NCBI GenBank assembly: GCA_027294455.1
Contig: JAPULZ010000240.1
Coordinates: forward strand, 1 to 41,471
DNA: 41,471 bases
Reading direction: 5' to 3'
Origin: Gemmatimonadota bacterium
GTDB taxonomy: Bacteria; Gemmatimonadota; Gemmatimonadetes; Gemmatimonadales; GWC2-71-9
Under the pieces are notes generated by a model. It did no database searches. It was not told the origin of the DNA and saw nothing but the letters and a program-made list of their open reading frames with translations. A program made the position numbers and the translations under genes. Shown here in pieces: positions 23,508 through 31,519 of the stretch. How positions within the stretch are numbered: position 1 is the stretch's first letter; each line of letters begins with the position of its first letter.

Positions 23508-23872
23508 GAGAGAATATATCCCGCGGCGGAGGTTTTCGTACGAGTGCTCAGTCCGCAGGAATGGATCTTCGGATTTCGTGCGCGGACCATGTTGTGCGAT
23601 GATCATCCGCGGCTCATGGAAATCGACCAGGACGCGTGGGCGCGCACCCGGCGGGCACACGACCGCACATCGCACGACCTGGTGAAAGAGTTCCGCGCAC
23701 TCCGGAACGTGAACCTCACGTTGTGGGGCCGTGTCACTGACGCCGATCTCGTCCGTACGGGCGAGCACGTGGGAGCGGGTATCGCCATCACTCTCGGCAC
23801 GTTGCTCAAATTCAGGCCGGACACGACCTGCGCCATCTGCAACAGATCGAGCGGGTGCTCGAACCGGTGTAG
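23508..23872 (+). pseudogene. Frameshifted, 5'-truncated DinB-superfamily (DinB_2) gene remnant
   Basis: Frame 3 (starting from about 23508, GTG at 23544) encodes SPQEWIFGFRARTMLCDDHP and LMEIDQDAWARTRRAHDRT, then VKEFRALRNVNLTLWGRV, matching the middle helices of DinB-like four-helix proteins. The reading then changes to the frame ending at TAG 23870-23872, where AQIQAGHDLRHLQQIERVLEPV gives the typical C-terminal metal-binding helix (GHDLRHLxQI). One missing base near 23806-23811 (TTGCT/CAAATT) would join both halves. The usual N-terminal 40 residues are absent, and the upstream sequence is coding for the divergent DUF4105 gene. It is either a decayed gene or an assembly error. Confidence 0.7.
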
Positions 23873-24116
23873 TCCGCGTTTCGGCGCCTGTTGTGGGTCG
23901 ACCGCTACACCTGTCCCAAGACCATCGCAACAGCCTACACGGCACATTGGGTCTCATCGAGGCCATGGCTGGGTTTTCCACATGTGGAGGAGCCACACAT
24001 ATGGCGTGCCTCCTTCGGCGCCAAGCGAAGATCAGTCCGGGACACGATCTGGCGGCTCACGATTTGCATGGTATCTTGTTCGACTGACCTTACACAAACC
24101 TTTGTCACGTCACTAC
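23873..24116. other. Non-coding stretch with a 12-bp perfect palindrome
   Basis: No gene is supported here. TCCACATGTGGA at 23977-23988 is a perfect palindrome, and TTCGGCGCC occurs twice (about 23880 and 24013). The 3' end (about 24060-24116) is noticeably AT-richer and could hold a promoter for the small ORF at 24117, but no convincing -35/-10 pair was found. Confidence 0.4.
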
Positions 24117-24317
24117 ATGGTAGATCCCATGCTAAATAGCTCCGGCGATCGACGCCGGGGGGACCGCCGCCGACTGAATCGGCGGAACGAGCAAGTTCCC
24201 ATCGGTTTCACGGACCGGCGGAGGTCGAACGACCGGCGCCTGGGGGCTCGCCGGACCGGAGCAGACCGCCGGCGCCGCTCGACGTGGACGGGGGACGCGG
24301 GATTCCGCCTCGGGTGA
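24117..24317 (+). CDS. Putative small Arg-rich protein with repeated DRR motifs
   Basis: A 66-residue ORF beginning MVDPMLNSSGDRRRGDRRRLNRR and containing five or more DRR units. It ends in a TGA at 24315-24317. Periodic Asp-Arg-Arg patterns like these are seen in low-complexity linkers and small basic proteins of many GC-rich bacteria. The high GC content makes a chance ORF possible, and there is no clear ribosome binding site. It fills the only otherwise unexplained stretch before the BtuF-like gene, and the region upstream is AT-rich, as expected of a promoter. No function is proposed. Confidence 0.4.
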   Translation: MVDPMLNSSGDRRRGDRRRLNRRNEQVPIGFTDRRRSNDRRLGARRTGADRRRRSTWTGDAGFRLG

Positions 24318-24348
24318 GGGCGCCCTAACCCCCCACTCAACCCAACGA

Positions 24349-25293
24349 TCACGGCATCTCGCCCGGCCAACGCGCGCACGCGTGGGCGAAACGCGGCAGT
24401 CCGTCGGGGAGGATCTCCGGGTGCAGCAACCCGGCCAGCATCTCGGCGCTGTCTACGAGGCGCGGGCCCGAACGGTTGAAATACGCGTTGCCGTCGGCCA
24501 CGTAGCATCGTCCGTCCCGGGTCGCCGAGAGGTTCCGGACGATTCGTGACAGCACCGGTTGCTGGAGCTCGGCGAGAGATTTGCCCGTGTCGTACCCACA
24601 CGGCATGATGACGACCACGTCCGGCTGGGCGGCCACTACCTCCGACCAAGCGACGGTCTTGAACGTCTCCGGCGATTCTACTATCACGGGCTCCCCGCCT
24701 GCGATCCGGACGAGCTCCGGGATCCAGCCCCCGCCGATCATCACCGGTTCCATCCACTCGATCATGGCCACGCGCGGGCGCCGCCGGGCGGCGCGGGTGC
24801 GGCGCTCGAGGTGGGCGAGGCGATCCTGCATCGAGCTTATGAGCCGATTCCCCCGTTCCGGAACGCCCGCCAGCTCTGCGACGTTGCCGATGTCCGTGAA
24901 GACGTCGTCGAGATTTTCGGGGTGGAGCGAGCAGACCGTGGTCTCGGTCAAGGTCAGTTGACACAGGGCGTGCTCCACGTCCTCTAGCGACACGGCGCAC
25001 ACCTCGCACTGATCCTGTGTGACGATGAGATCCGGTCGCAGCCTTTCCAGCTCGTCGACACGAATGCTGTAGACACTCAAGCCCTCCCGCACGATCTCGC
25101 GCAGCTGTCGGTCGATCTGCGGGCTCGGGGCCGTCGGATCCACCTTGGGGGCCGAGAGGACCGGCAACGTCATTACATCCTCGGGATAGTCACATTCGTG
25201 GGAACGGCCCACGAGCCGGCTGCGCAGCCCGAGGGCGCTGACGATCTCGGTACCACTGGCCAGCAGCGAGACGATGGTGGGTTCCGGGTTCAC
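24349..25293 (-). CDS. BtuF-like cobalamin-binding protein without signal peptide
   Basis: A 314-residue protein of the periplasmic binding-protein superfamily (class III, helical backbone). Diagnostic pieces are IVSLLASGTEIVSALGL at the N-terminus, the GRSHECDYP motif typical of this branch, and the WMEPVMIGGGWIPEL segment. There is no signal peptide, so the protein appears cytoplasmic, as in the 'cobalamin-binding protein' subgroup. The GTG at 25291-25293 is supported by GAGGAG 6 bases upstream. No BtuC/BtuD or cobalamin biosynthesis genes neighbour it, so cobalamin as ligand rests on family resemblance only. Confidence 0.8.
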   Translation of the reverse strand: MNPEPTIVSLLASGTEIVSALGLRSRLVGRSHECDYPEDVMTLPVLSAPKVDPTAPSPQIDRQLREIVREGLSVYSIRVDELERLRPDLIVTQDQCEVCAVSLEDVEHALCQLTLTETTVCSLHPENLDDVFTDIGNVAELAGVPERGNRLISSMQDRLAHLERRTRAARRRPRVAMIEWMEPVMIGGGWIPELVRIAGGEPVIVESPETFKTVAWSEVVAAQPDVVVIMPCGYDTGKSLAELQQPVLSRIVRNLSATRDGRCYVADGNAYFNRSGPRLVDSAEMLAGLLHPEILPDGLPRFAHACARWPGEMP

Positions 25294-25440
25294 TCGCAGC
25301 TCCTCGTCACGTACAATGAAACCACTCGGGCAAGACCCCGTGACAACCGCGGCTGGATTTCGCGGAGAGAATGCTCGCCCGAGGGTACCATCACCCGCGT
25401 CGCGATCCGCTCAAAGCAAAAAAGCCGACATCGGTGTAAG

Positions 25441-25471
25441 AAAAAGACCGAGCCACATGCGCGACTCGGTC
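25441..25471 (-). terminator. Intrinsic terminator of the amidohydrolase operon
   Basis: On the minus strand the stem GACCGAGTC (25471-25463) and GGCTCGGTC (25454-25446), nine pairs with one G:U, has an 8-base loop and is followed by TTTTT (25445-25441). It lies 28 bases after the stop codon at 25499. A wider alternative pairing, AAAGCCG with CGGCTTT (25479-25473 and 25427-25421), encloses it. Confidence 0.85.
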
Positions 25472-25498
25472 CCGGCTTTCCTGAGCAGGGGGTGAAGC

Positions 25499-26794
25499 CT
25501 ACCGCCCCCGGTACCGCTCATACAGCGAGCGGTGCTTATTCTGCAGGTCGACCATCTCACCGTTGATGAACAGATACCGCACGTCCGTTTGAATGTCGAG
25601 CGGGTCCCCCGTGGTCACGATGAGGTTGGCGATCTTGCCCACCTCGATGGTGCCGAGACGGTCGCTCACGCCGAGGATCTCCGCGGGATTGGTCGTCACC
25701 GCCTTCAACGCTTCTTCCCAGGGAAGCCCGTACCCGACCGCCATTCCGGCCTCATATGGCAACGTGCGCGATCCCGCGGCGTCGAACGTGGCAATCGCGA
25801 ACTTGACGCCCGCTTCGTACAGCAACCCGGGATTCGCATAGGCCTGGTCGTAGCCGTCGTCTTCACCGCTCGGCATCGCCGCGGTCTTGCCGAGAATCAC
25901 GGGAATGTTCTCGCCGGCCAGGCGTTCACGGACCTTCCACCCTTCGCGGCCGCCCGCAATGATGATCCGGACCTCGTTCCGCGCGGCGAAGTCGATGGCG
26001 TCGTTGATGGACCGCTCAGAGTTCGCCATCACCAGGAACGGTAGCTCGCCGTTCACGACGCGGCCCAACGCCTCGAGCTTGAGGTCGCGACGGATTTGCG
26101 ACCCGCTCTCGACGGCGTTCGCGTACTGCCGGGCCGCTTCGAGCCAGCTCTCCATCTCCCCGATCTGCTCGTCGTAACGCTCCTGCATCTCGCGGAACGG
26201 GCGCCGCTCGCCGCCGCCACGGCCGCCAAAGCCGCGCCGACCGCCGCCGATATTGGGCCAGTTGAGAATCATGCCAATCGAGGGTTCGATGAGCATCTCC
26301 TCCACGGTCCACCCGTCCAGATGGACGAGCGATCCCTGCCCGCCGATCCCGCCGGACTGCCCGGTGGGGGCCGCGACGGCATGCGTCACGCCGTTGGCCC
26401 GCGTCACCGGGATGTACTCGCTGGCCGGATGGATCGCGGTGGCGGCGAGCAGGTGCGGATTGAACTCGCCCAGCTCGCTCATGTCCTGAGTGGCCGCCAC
26501 CTGGCCGATCTCGGTCAGGCCGAGACGCGTCACCGCGTCGAACATCCCGGGGTAGACGTGCAGTCCCGTGGCGTCGAAGACGCGCGCGTCCGCCGGCACG
26601 GAGACCGACGCGCCGGCCGCCGTGATCAGGCCGCCCTGCATGAGCACGGTGCCGCCCACGATCTCGTCTCCGGCCAGCGTGTGGACCGTTCCACCGCGAA
26701 TGGCATAGACAGCGGAATCGGCCTGCGCCATGAGTGGCGACGCCGTGACGGCGCCGAGCACTGCCGTCCAGCTCAGCAATCGCATCGATGTCAT
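25499..26794 (-). CDS. Secreted amidohydrolase-family protein with degenerate metal site
   Basis: A 431-residue protein of the imidazolonepropionase-like amidohydrolase superfamily, with a signal peptide ending PLMAQAD. The N-terminal beta-sandwich piece (YAIRGGTVHTLAGDEIVGGTVLMQGG) and C-terminal VGKIANLIVTTGDPL are typical, with YEAGVKFAIATFDAAG near the end of the barrel. The usual PGLIDxHxH metal motif reads YPGMFDAVTRLGL, so both histidines are missing; catalysis of the normal kind is unlikely. It overlaps the upstream larger amidohydrolase gene by 4 bases (ATGA), indicating translational coupling. A terminator follows. Confidence 0.88.
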   Translation of the reverse strand: MTSMRLLSWTAVLGAVTASPLMAQADSAVYAIRGGTVHTLAGDEIVGGTVLMQGGLITAAGASVSVPADARVFDATGLHVYPGMFDAVTRLGLTEIGQVAATQDMSELGEFNPHLLAATAIHPASEYIPVTRANGVTHAVAAPTGQSGGIGGQGSLVHLDGWTVEEMLIEPSIGMILNWPNIGGGRRGFGGRGGGERRPFREMQERYDEQIGEMESWLEAARQYANAVESGSQIRRDLKLEALGRVVNGELPFLVMANSERSINDAIDFAARNEVRIIIAGGREGWKVRERLAGENIPVILGKTAAMPSGEDDGYDQAYANPGLLYEAGVKFAIATFDAAGSRTLPYEAGMAVGYGLPWEEALKAVTTNPAEILGVSDRLGTIEVGKIANLIVTTGDPLDIQTDVRYLFINGEMVDLQNKHRSLYERYRGR

Positions 26795-29565
26795 GGTAGA
26801 TCCTCCCCTGGTCCTGCATCGTCAGTCGTCACGCGCTCGCGGCCGCCGTTTTTGCGGCGCTGCTTCTCGAGCAGCGTCTGCTTCTCCTCCTCGAGGGCCT
26901 GGCGCAGTTCACGGTCGTGCGCGCGATCGAAATAAAGCTGCCCGTCGATGAACGTCTGCTCGACCACCGCGTACACGCTCAACGGGTGCGCGTTGAAGAT
27001 CGCGAGGTCGGCATCCTTGCCCACCTCGATCGACCCGACACGATCATCGATGCGAAGTTGTTGCGCGGGATTCAAGGTCACGAGCTTCAACGCGTCCTCC
27101 TCCGACAGGCCGCCCCAGTGCATGGTCTTCGCAGCCTCCTGGTTGAGGTGGCGGATCTCTTCGCCGCTGTCGGAGTTGATTGACACGGTGACACCCCGTT
27201 CCGTCATGAGGGCGGCGTTGTATGGGATGGCGTCGTAGGCTTCGACCTTGTACCCCCACCAGTCGGAGAACGTGGACGCGCCGGCCCCGTGAGCCGCGAT
27301 CTCGTCCGCGACCTTGTAGCCCTCGAGCACGTGCTGAAAGGTGGCGATCCGGAATCCGAACTCCTCGGCCAGGCGCAGCAGTTGCAGGATCTCGTCGGCG
27401 CGATAGGAGTGGGCATGCACCAGCCGCTCTCCCTCGAGAACCTCCACCAGCGTTTCCAGCTTGAGGTCCCGCCGCGGCGGAATGATGTTGGTGTTGGCGC
27501 CGGCACGCGCCGCATCGAATTCCTGCCACGTGCGCCGATACTCCTGTGCCTCGATGAATGCCTGCCGGATCACGTCCATGACGCCCATGCGGGTGTTGGG
27601 ATACCGATCCGGCTCCCGGTCCCGCTTCGGGTTTTCGCCGAGCGCAAACTTGATACCCGGCATGGCGTCCTCGAACAGCAGGCCGGCCTCGTCGGCGCCC
27701 CAGCGCAGCTTGATCACCGCATTGCGGCCGCCGATGGGATTGGCGCTTCCGTGCAGCACGTTCGCGGTGGTCACCCCGCCGGCGAGGGCGCGATAGATGG
27801 CCACCTGGTCGGGATTGAGGACATCGCGGATCCCCACCATCGCCGACACCGACACGCTTCCCTCATTGATCGCGTCGGCGGCAATGTGTGAGTGCGCATC
27901 GATGATGCCGGGCATGACGTACTTGCCCGTCCCATCGATGATCCTGGCACCGCTTGGGACCGAGACGTTCTGCCCGACTTCGGCGATCTTGCCGTCCCGG
28001 ATGAGCACCGAACCGTTCTCGATGGTCCCGTTGGTCACCGTGAGGATGGTGGCGTTCTGAATCACCGTCACCGAGGTGGGGTCGATGGGCCCGCGGTCCT
28101 GCACCATGGGAACCGGCGGGCCTGTGGTGATCTCGTCGCGGTCGGCGTTCCGCCCCGCCACCGTCTCGCCCTCCTGGTCGCCCTCCTCGTCGGCCACCTC
28201 ATCAGCCACCTCGAACTTCGTCCCGTCCACGAACACCATCTGGACTTTGGTGCCCGCCTCGAACAAATCCCCGTCCGTCACGAACATGTTGGCGATCTTG
28301 CCGATTTCGAGGCTGCCTACCCGGTCGGCCACGCCGAAGATCTCGGCCGGCGCCATGGTGAACGCCCGGAGGGCGTCAGCGGGCGACAAGCCGGCGGCGA
28401 TCGCCTTGCGCGCATTGGTGATCACGGTGCCGGGCTGCTCGATCCCGTCTGAGTAGAACGCAAACCGCACCCCCGCCTCCCTCAAGCGGGCCGGTGTCGT
28501 CGGCGCGCGATCGCGGAACCGGAGCACCCGCAGTGCCTCGTCGGCATCGGGATCGGCATTGCGGTCGCGTTCGGGCCATTTGAGACTCACCAACACCGCG
28601 ATATCGTGCTCCGCCAGCGTGCCCGCCACTGCGTAGCCCTGATGTGCTCCGTACACGAGCACCTCGGCCCCGATCTCCTCCCCCGTATTGATCGCCCGGC
28701 GGATTTCCCGCCCCCACGTGCCGGGGAACAGGACGGGCGACCGCGTACCGATCGTGGCACGGAGGGATTCCAGCGCCCGGTCGTATTCCGGCCTCGAGAG
28801 TCCTTGCGGCGACCGCTCATAGATCGACCACGCCCGATCGTAGTGCGCCGCGTCCAAGAACAGCTGTTTCAGGTAGGCAAACGCCCCCATGAGCGAGTTG
28901 GGATACCCGCGGGATAGGCCCCCGCTCGTGAGGTTGACCCGCAGCGCCACCGGCGTCCGCACCACCATGTCGTTCGGGCGGTTTCCCGCCAGGTTCACCA
29001 TCGCCGCCTGGCCGGGCACGAGACCACGCTCCGGCGCCACCACAGCCGTGGTGAAGCCGGCGTTCCGCCACGTCTCGAGGCGATCGTCGTCGGTGGTGAG
29101 CTCGTCCGCCGCGTTCACCCAGGGCGTCGTGGCCGGACGATCTTCCGGCCCTCGGGAATACGGCACATTCGAGGCGCCACCCTCACGGGGACCGCCGCGG
29201 GACTGGCCGCCGCCGCCGCCCTGCGGCGCCCGGAACTCTGCGGGAAGCCCCATCGTCGACAGGGCGTCGATCAGACCCGGATAGACTGTCGAGCCGGAAC
29301 CGTCGATCACCCAGGCGCCGGCCGGGACACTCACATTGCTGCCGACGGCCGTGATGATGCCGTCCTTGAACACGATCGTGCCCCGGGCAATGGTTTCCCC
29401 CGTGCCCGTGACGATGCGCGCGTCACGAATGGCGAAATGGGGTGGGGGAGCTGGCGTCTGGGCTTGAGCGGAATGCCACATGGCCACCAGGGGCGTGAAG
29501 CCCAGGGCGAGCACCAAGGCTCGCGGCCGAAGCGCCGACGACCAACTCGAACGGATATGCCGCAT
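26791..29565 (-). CDS. Two-domain secreted amidohydrolase (degenerate N-terminal half, metal-competent C-terminal half)
   Basis: A 924-residue protein. The ATG at 29565 is supported by GGAGGAG about 7 bases upstream; the signal peptide ends SAQAQTP. Two tandem amidohydrolase domains are present. The first (about 45-460) has PGLIDALSTMGLP without the HxH motif. The second (about 500-900) carries PGIIDAHSHI with His558 and His560, a possible carbamylated Lys in AVIKLRW, His in VHAHSY and FQHVLEG, and the metal Asp in INSDSGEEIR. The C-terminus is a charged helical tail (QALEEEKQTLLEKQRRK). Substrate unknown; a peptidase- or lactonase-like role is typical of the superfamily. It is the first gene of the operon. 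Confidence 0.9.
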   Translation of the reverse strand: MRHIRSSWSSALRPRALVLALGFTPLVAMWHSAQAQTPAPPPHFAIRDARIVTGTGETIARGTIVFKDGIITAVGSNVSVPAGAWVIDGSGSTVYPGLIDALSTMGLPAEFRAPQGGGGGQSRGGPREGGASNVPYSRGPEDRPATTPWVNAADELTTDDDRLETWRNAGFTTAVVAPERGLVPGQAAMVNLAGNRPNDMVVRTPVALRVNLTSGGLSRGYPNSLMGAFAYLKQLFLDAAHYDRAWSIYERSPQGLSRPEYDRALESLRATIGTRSPVLFPGTWGREIRRAINTGEEIGAEVLVYGAHQGYAVAGTLAEHDIAVLVSLKWPERDRNADPDADEALRVLRFRDRAPTTPARLREAGVRFAFYSDGIEQPGTVITNARKAIAAGLSPADALRAFTMAPAEIFGVADRVGSLEIGKIANMFVTDGDLFEAGTKVQMVFVDGTKFEVADEVADEEGDQEGETVAGRNADRDEITTGPPVPMVQDRGPIDPTSVTVIQNATILTVTNGTIENGSVLIRDGKIAEVGQNVSVPSGARIIDGTGKYVMPGIIDAHSHIAADAINEGSVSVSAMVGIRDVLNPDQVAIYRALAGGVTTANVLHGSANPIGGRNAVIKLRWGADEAGLLFEDAMPGIKFALGENPKRDREPDRYPNTRMGVMDVIRQAFIEAQEYRRTWQEFDAARAGANTNIIPPRRDLKLETLVEVLEGERLVHAHSYRADEILQLLRLAEEFGFRIATFQHVLEGYKVADEIAAHGAGASTFSDWWGYKVEAYDAIPYNAALMTERGVTVSINSDSGEEIRHLNQEAAKTMHWGGLSEEDALKLVTLNPAQQLRIDDRVGSIEVGKDADLAIFNAHPLSVYAVVEQTFIDGQLYFDRAHDRELRQALEEEKQTLLEKQRRKNGGRERVTTDDAGPGEDLP

Positions 29566-29745
29566 GGCTGGCTCCTCCGATAATGTGTCCTGTGCACGCG
29601 AACGCGGCCCGACAGGCGAAACGGCGCCACCTGATAGATTCACGGATCACTAGAATAGACCCAGACGCGGGCGGCGGCTAGGAAGCCTGGTCCGCCGGCC
29701 GGGACGACGTTCCTGATACGCAACCGGGCAAAGAAAGGTTGATAC

Positions 29746-31497
29746 TTGACGTTCTTCGTGATCAGCATCGCCGCCCTGGCCCTGGGCCCGTTGACCTACC
29801 ACCTGGCGGACCGTGCCCGCACGATGCTGGCCGTCCTCGACGGATTCGTCTTCGTGGCCATCGGGGGCCTGATCACGCTCAGCGTCGTTCCCGAATCCAT
29901 CGGGAGCGGGGGGTGGCTGTCGGCGGCATTCGTCGTGGCGGGCTTCGCCGGACCCACGCTGGCCGAGAACGTCTTCCGCGGAGCGGCCAAGCGCACCCAC
30001 CTCGCCGCATTGATCCTGGGCGTGATCGGCCTGGCGCTGCACGCCCTCCTGGACGGGGTCGCCCTCGGCCAAGGCGCCCCCGGAACGCCGATCCGTTCCG
30101 GCTCGCTGGCCGTGGCGGTAGTGGTCCACCGGTTTCCCGTGGGGCTCACCATATGGTGGTTGCTCGGCCCCCAGTTCGGGGCGCGGCTCGCAGGCCTGGC
30201 GTTGGGATTCGTCGCGGTCGCCACCGGTCTCGGCTTCTTCCTCGGCACGCCCCTCCTCGCGGCGGACGTCTCGGTCGCGGGGCTGGCCTGGTTCCAGGCC
30301 TTCATGGGTGGGGTGCTGATGCACGTGGTGTTCAACCGGCCCCATCTCGACGCTCACGCCCACGCAAGCGCACGGAGAGCTCCCGGTGTCAACCGGCTCG
30401 AGGGAGCCGGGGCCGTGCTGGCCCTCGTGCTCCTGGGGGTCGTGCTGGCCCCGGCCCTCCAGCAGGAGAGCTCGGCATTGAGCCGGCACGCCCACGCCCT
30501 CCTCGGCCTCGTGTTCGAGAGTGCGCCCGCCCTCATGATCGCCTTCGCCGCAGCCGGCCTCTTGAGTGTCTTCATGCCCTCTTCATCCGTGGCGTGGATG
30601 GCCAGGGGCCCGACGGCGCTGCAGGCCGCCCGCGGGATGGCATTCGGGCTTCCCCTGCCCATCTGTTCCTGCGGGGTGGTTCCCCTCTATCGCACGTTGG
30701 TGCTACGCGGCGTGCCCCCGGCGGCGGGTATGGCCTTCCTGGTCGCGACCCCGGAACTGGGCCTGGACGCCATCTTCTTGTCGGTTCCCCTGCTCGGAAT
30801 GGAGATGACGGTGGTGCGGGTGGTGGGTGCCACCATCGTGGCCCTCACCGTGGGATGGCTGGTGGGCCGGACCACGCAAGCTCGCGCACCGGACACGACA
30901 GGACCCGACGACGGACCCGCGGCCCCGTCACCGCCGAGCCGGCGGATATGGCAGGGGTTGCGGGTAGGATTCGGCAGCATCGTGGACGATACGGCCCCGT
31001 GGATCCTGGCCGGGCTCACCGTGGCCGCCATCGCCACGCCCTTGCTCGACACGGCCCCACTGGCCGCCATTCCCCGGAGCGTGGACGTGCTCCTGTTCGC
31101 AGTGCTCGGCGTTCCGACCTACGTCTGTGCCTCGGCGGCAACTCCCCTGGTGGCCGCACTCCTCGTGGGCGGGCTGTCGCCCGGGGCGGCCCTCGCATTT
31201 CTCATCACCGGACCCGCCACCAACGTCACCACGTTCGGGGTGCTGTCTCAATTGCACGGGCGCCGCACGGCCGGAGCCTTTTCGTTGGCCATCATCGGCT
31301 CCTCGGTCGGACTGGGTTACCTCGTCAACTGGTTTTTCGCCGATATCGAACACGTCGCCCTGGCCGCGCTGCTCGCGGAAACGCCGTCAACGGTCAAGAT
31401 CGTCGCGGCGACTGGCCTGGGATTGGTGTTCATGGGTTCACTGTTGCGCAGGGGGCCTCGGGGCTTCCTGTCGGAATTGAGCATGCGCGGGAGCTGA
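29746..31497 (+). CDS. Fused ZIP-like and SO_0444/ArsP-type metal permease
   Basis: A 583-residue membrane protein. Residues 1-200 resemble a ZIP metal transporter half: VVPES in the second segment, HALLDGVALG (His99, Asp103) and HRFPVG (His128) replace the usual HNxxDG and HExPEG motifs. A His-rich linker (NRPHLDAHAHA, about 197-207) leads into a DUF318/PF03773 permease with PICSCGVVPLY (Cys307, Cys309) and the second-half GVPTYVCASAATP. Members of the permease family export Cu/Zn or arsenicals. The start is a TTG at 29746, supported by GAAAGG 7 bases upstream. It is divergent from the amidohydrolase operon. The two parts may act together in metal uptake or export; direction is not known. 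Confidence 0.85.
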   Translation: MTFFVISIAALALGPLTYHLADRARTMLAVLDGFVFVAIGGLITLSVVPESIGSGGWLSAAFVVAGFAGPTLAENVFRGAAKRTHLAALILGVIGLALHALLDGVALGQGAPGTPIRSGSLAVAVVVHRFPVGLTIWWLLGPQFGARLAGLALGFVAVATGLGFFLGTPLLAADVSVAGLAWFQAFMGGVLMHVVFNRPHLDAHAHASARRAPGVNRLEGAGAVLALVLLGVVLAPALQQESSALSRHAHALLGLVFESAPALMIAFAAAGLLSVFMPSSSVAWMARGPTALQAARGMAFGLPLPICSCGVVPLYRTLVLRGVPPAAGMAFLVATPELGLDAIFLSVPLLGMEMTVVRVVGATIVALTVGWLVGRTTQARAPDTTGPDDGPAAPSPPSRRIWQGLRVGFGSIVDDTAPWILAGLTVAAIATPLLDTAPLAAIPRSVDVLLFAVLGVPTYVCASAATPLVAALLVGGLSPGAALAFLITGPATNVTTFGVLSQLHGRRTAGAFSLAIIGSSVGLGYLVNWFFADIEHVALAALLAETPSTVKIVAATGLGLVFMGSLLRRGPRGFLSELSMRGS

Positions 31498-31519
31498 CTC
31501 GGAGCGTGCGGTATCGCGC

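Noticed and set aside
23873-24116. Transposase or insertion-sequence remnant
   Set aside because: Two short direct copies of TTCGGCGCC and a palindrome are present, but no transposase motif, target duplication or terminal inverted repeat pair could be found.
25294-25440. Cobalamin riboswitch upstream of the BtuF-like gene
   Set aside because: The leader is short and lacks the conserved B12-box pattern and multi-stem structure. The only clear structure is the terminator of the amidohydrolase operon.
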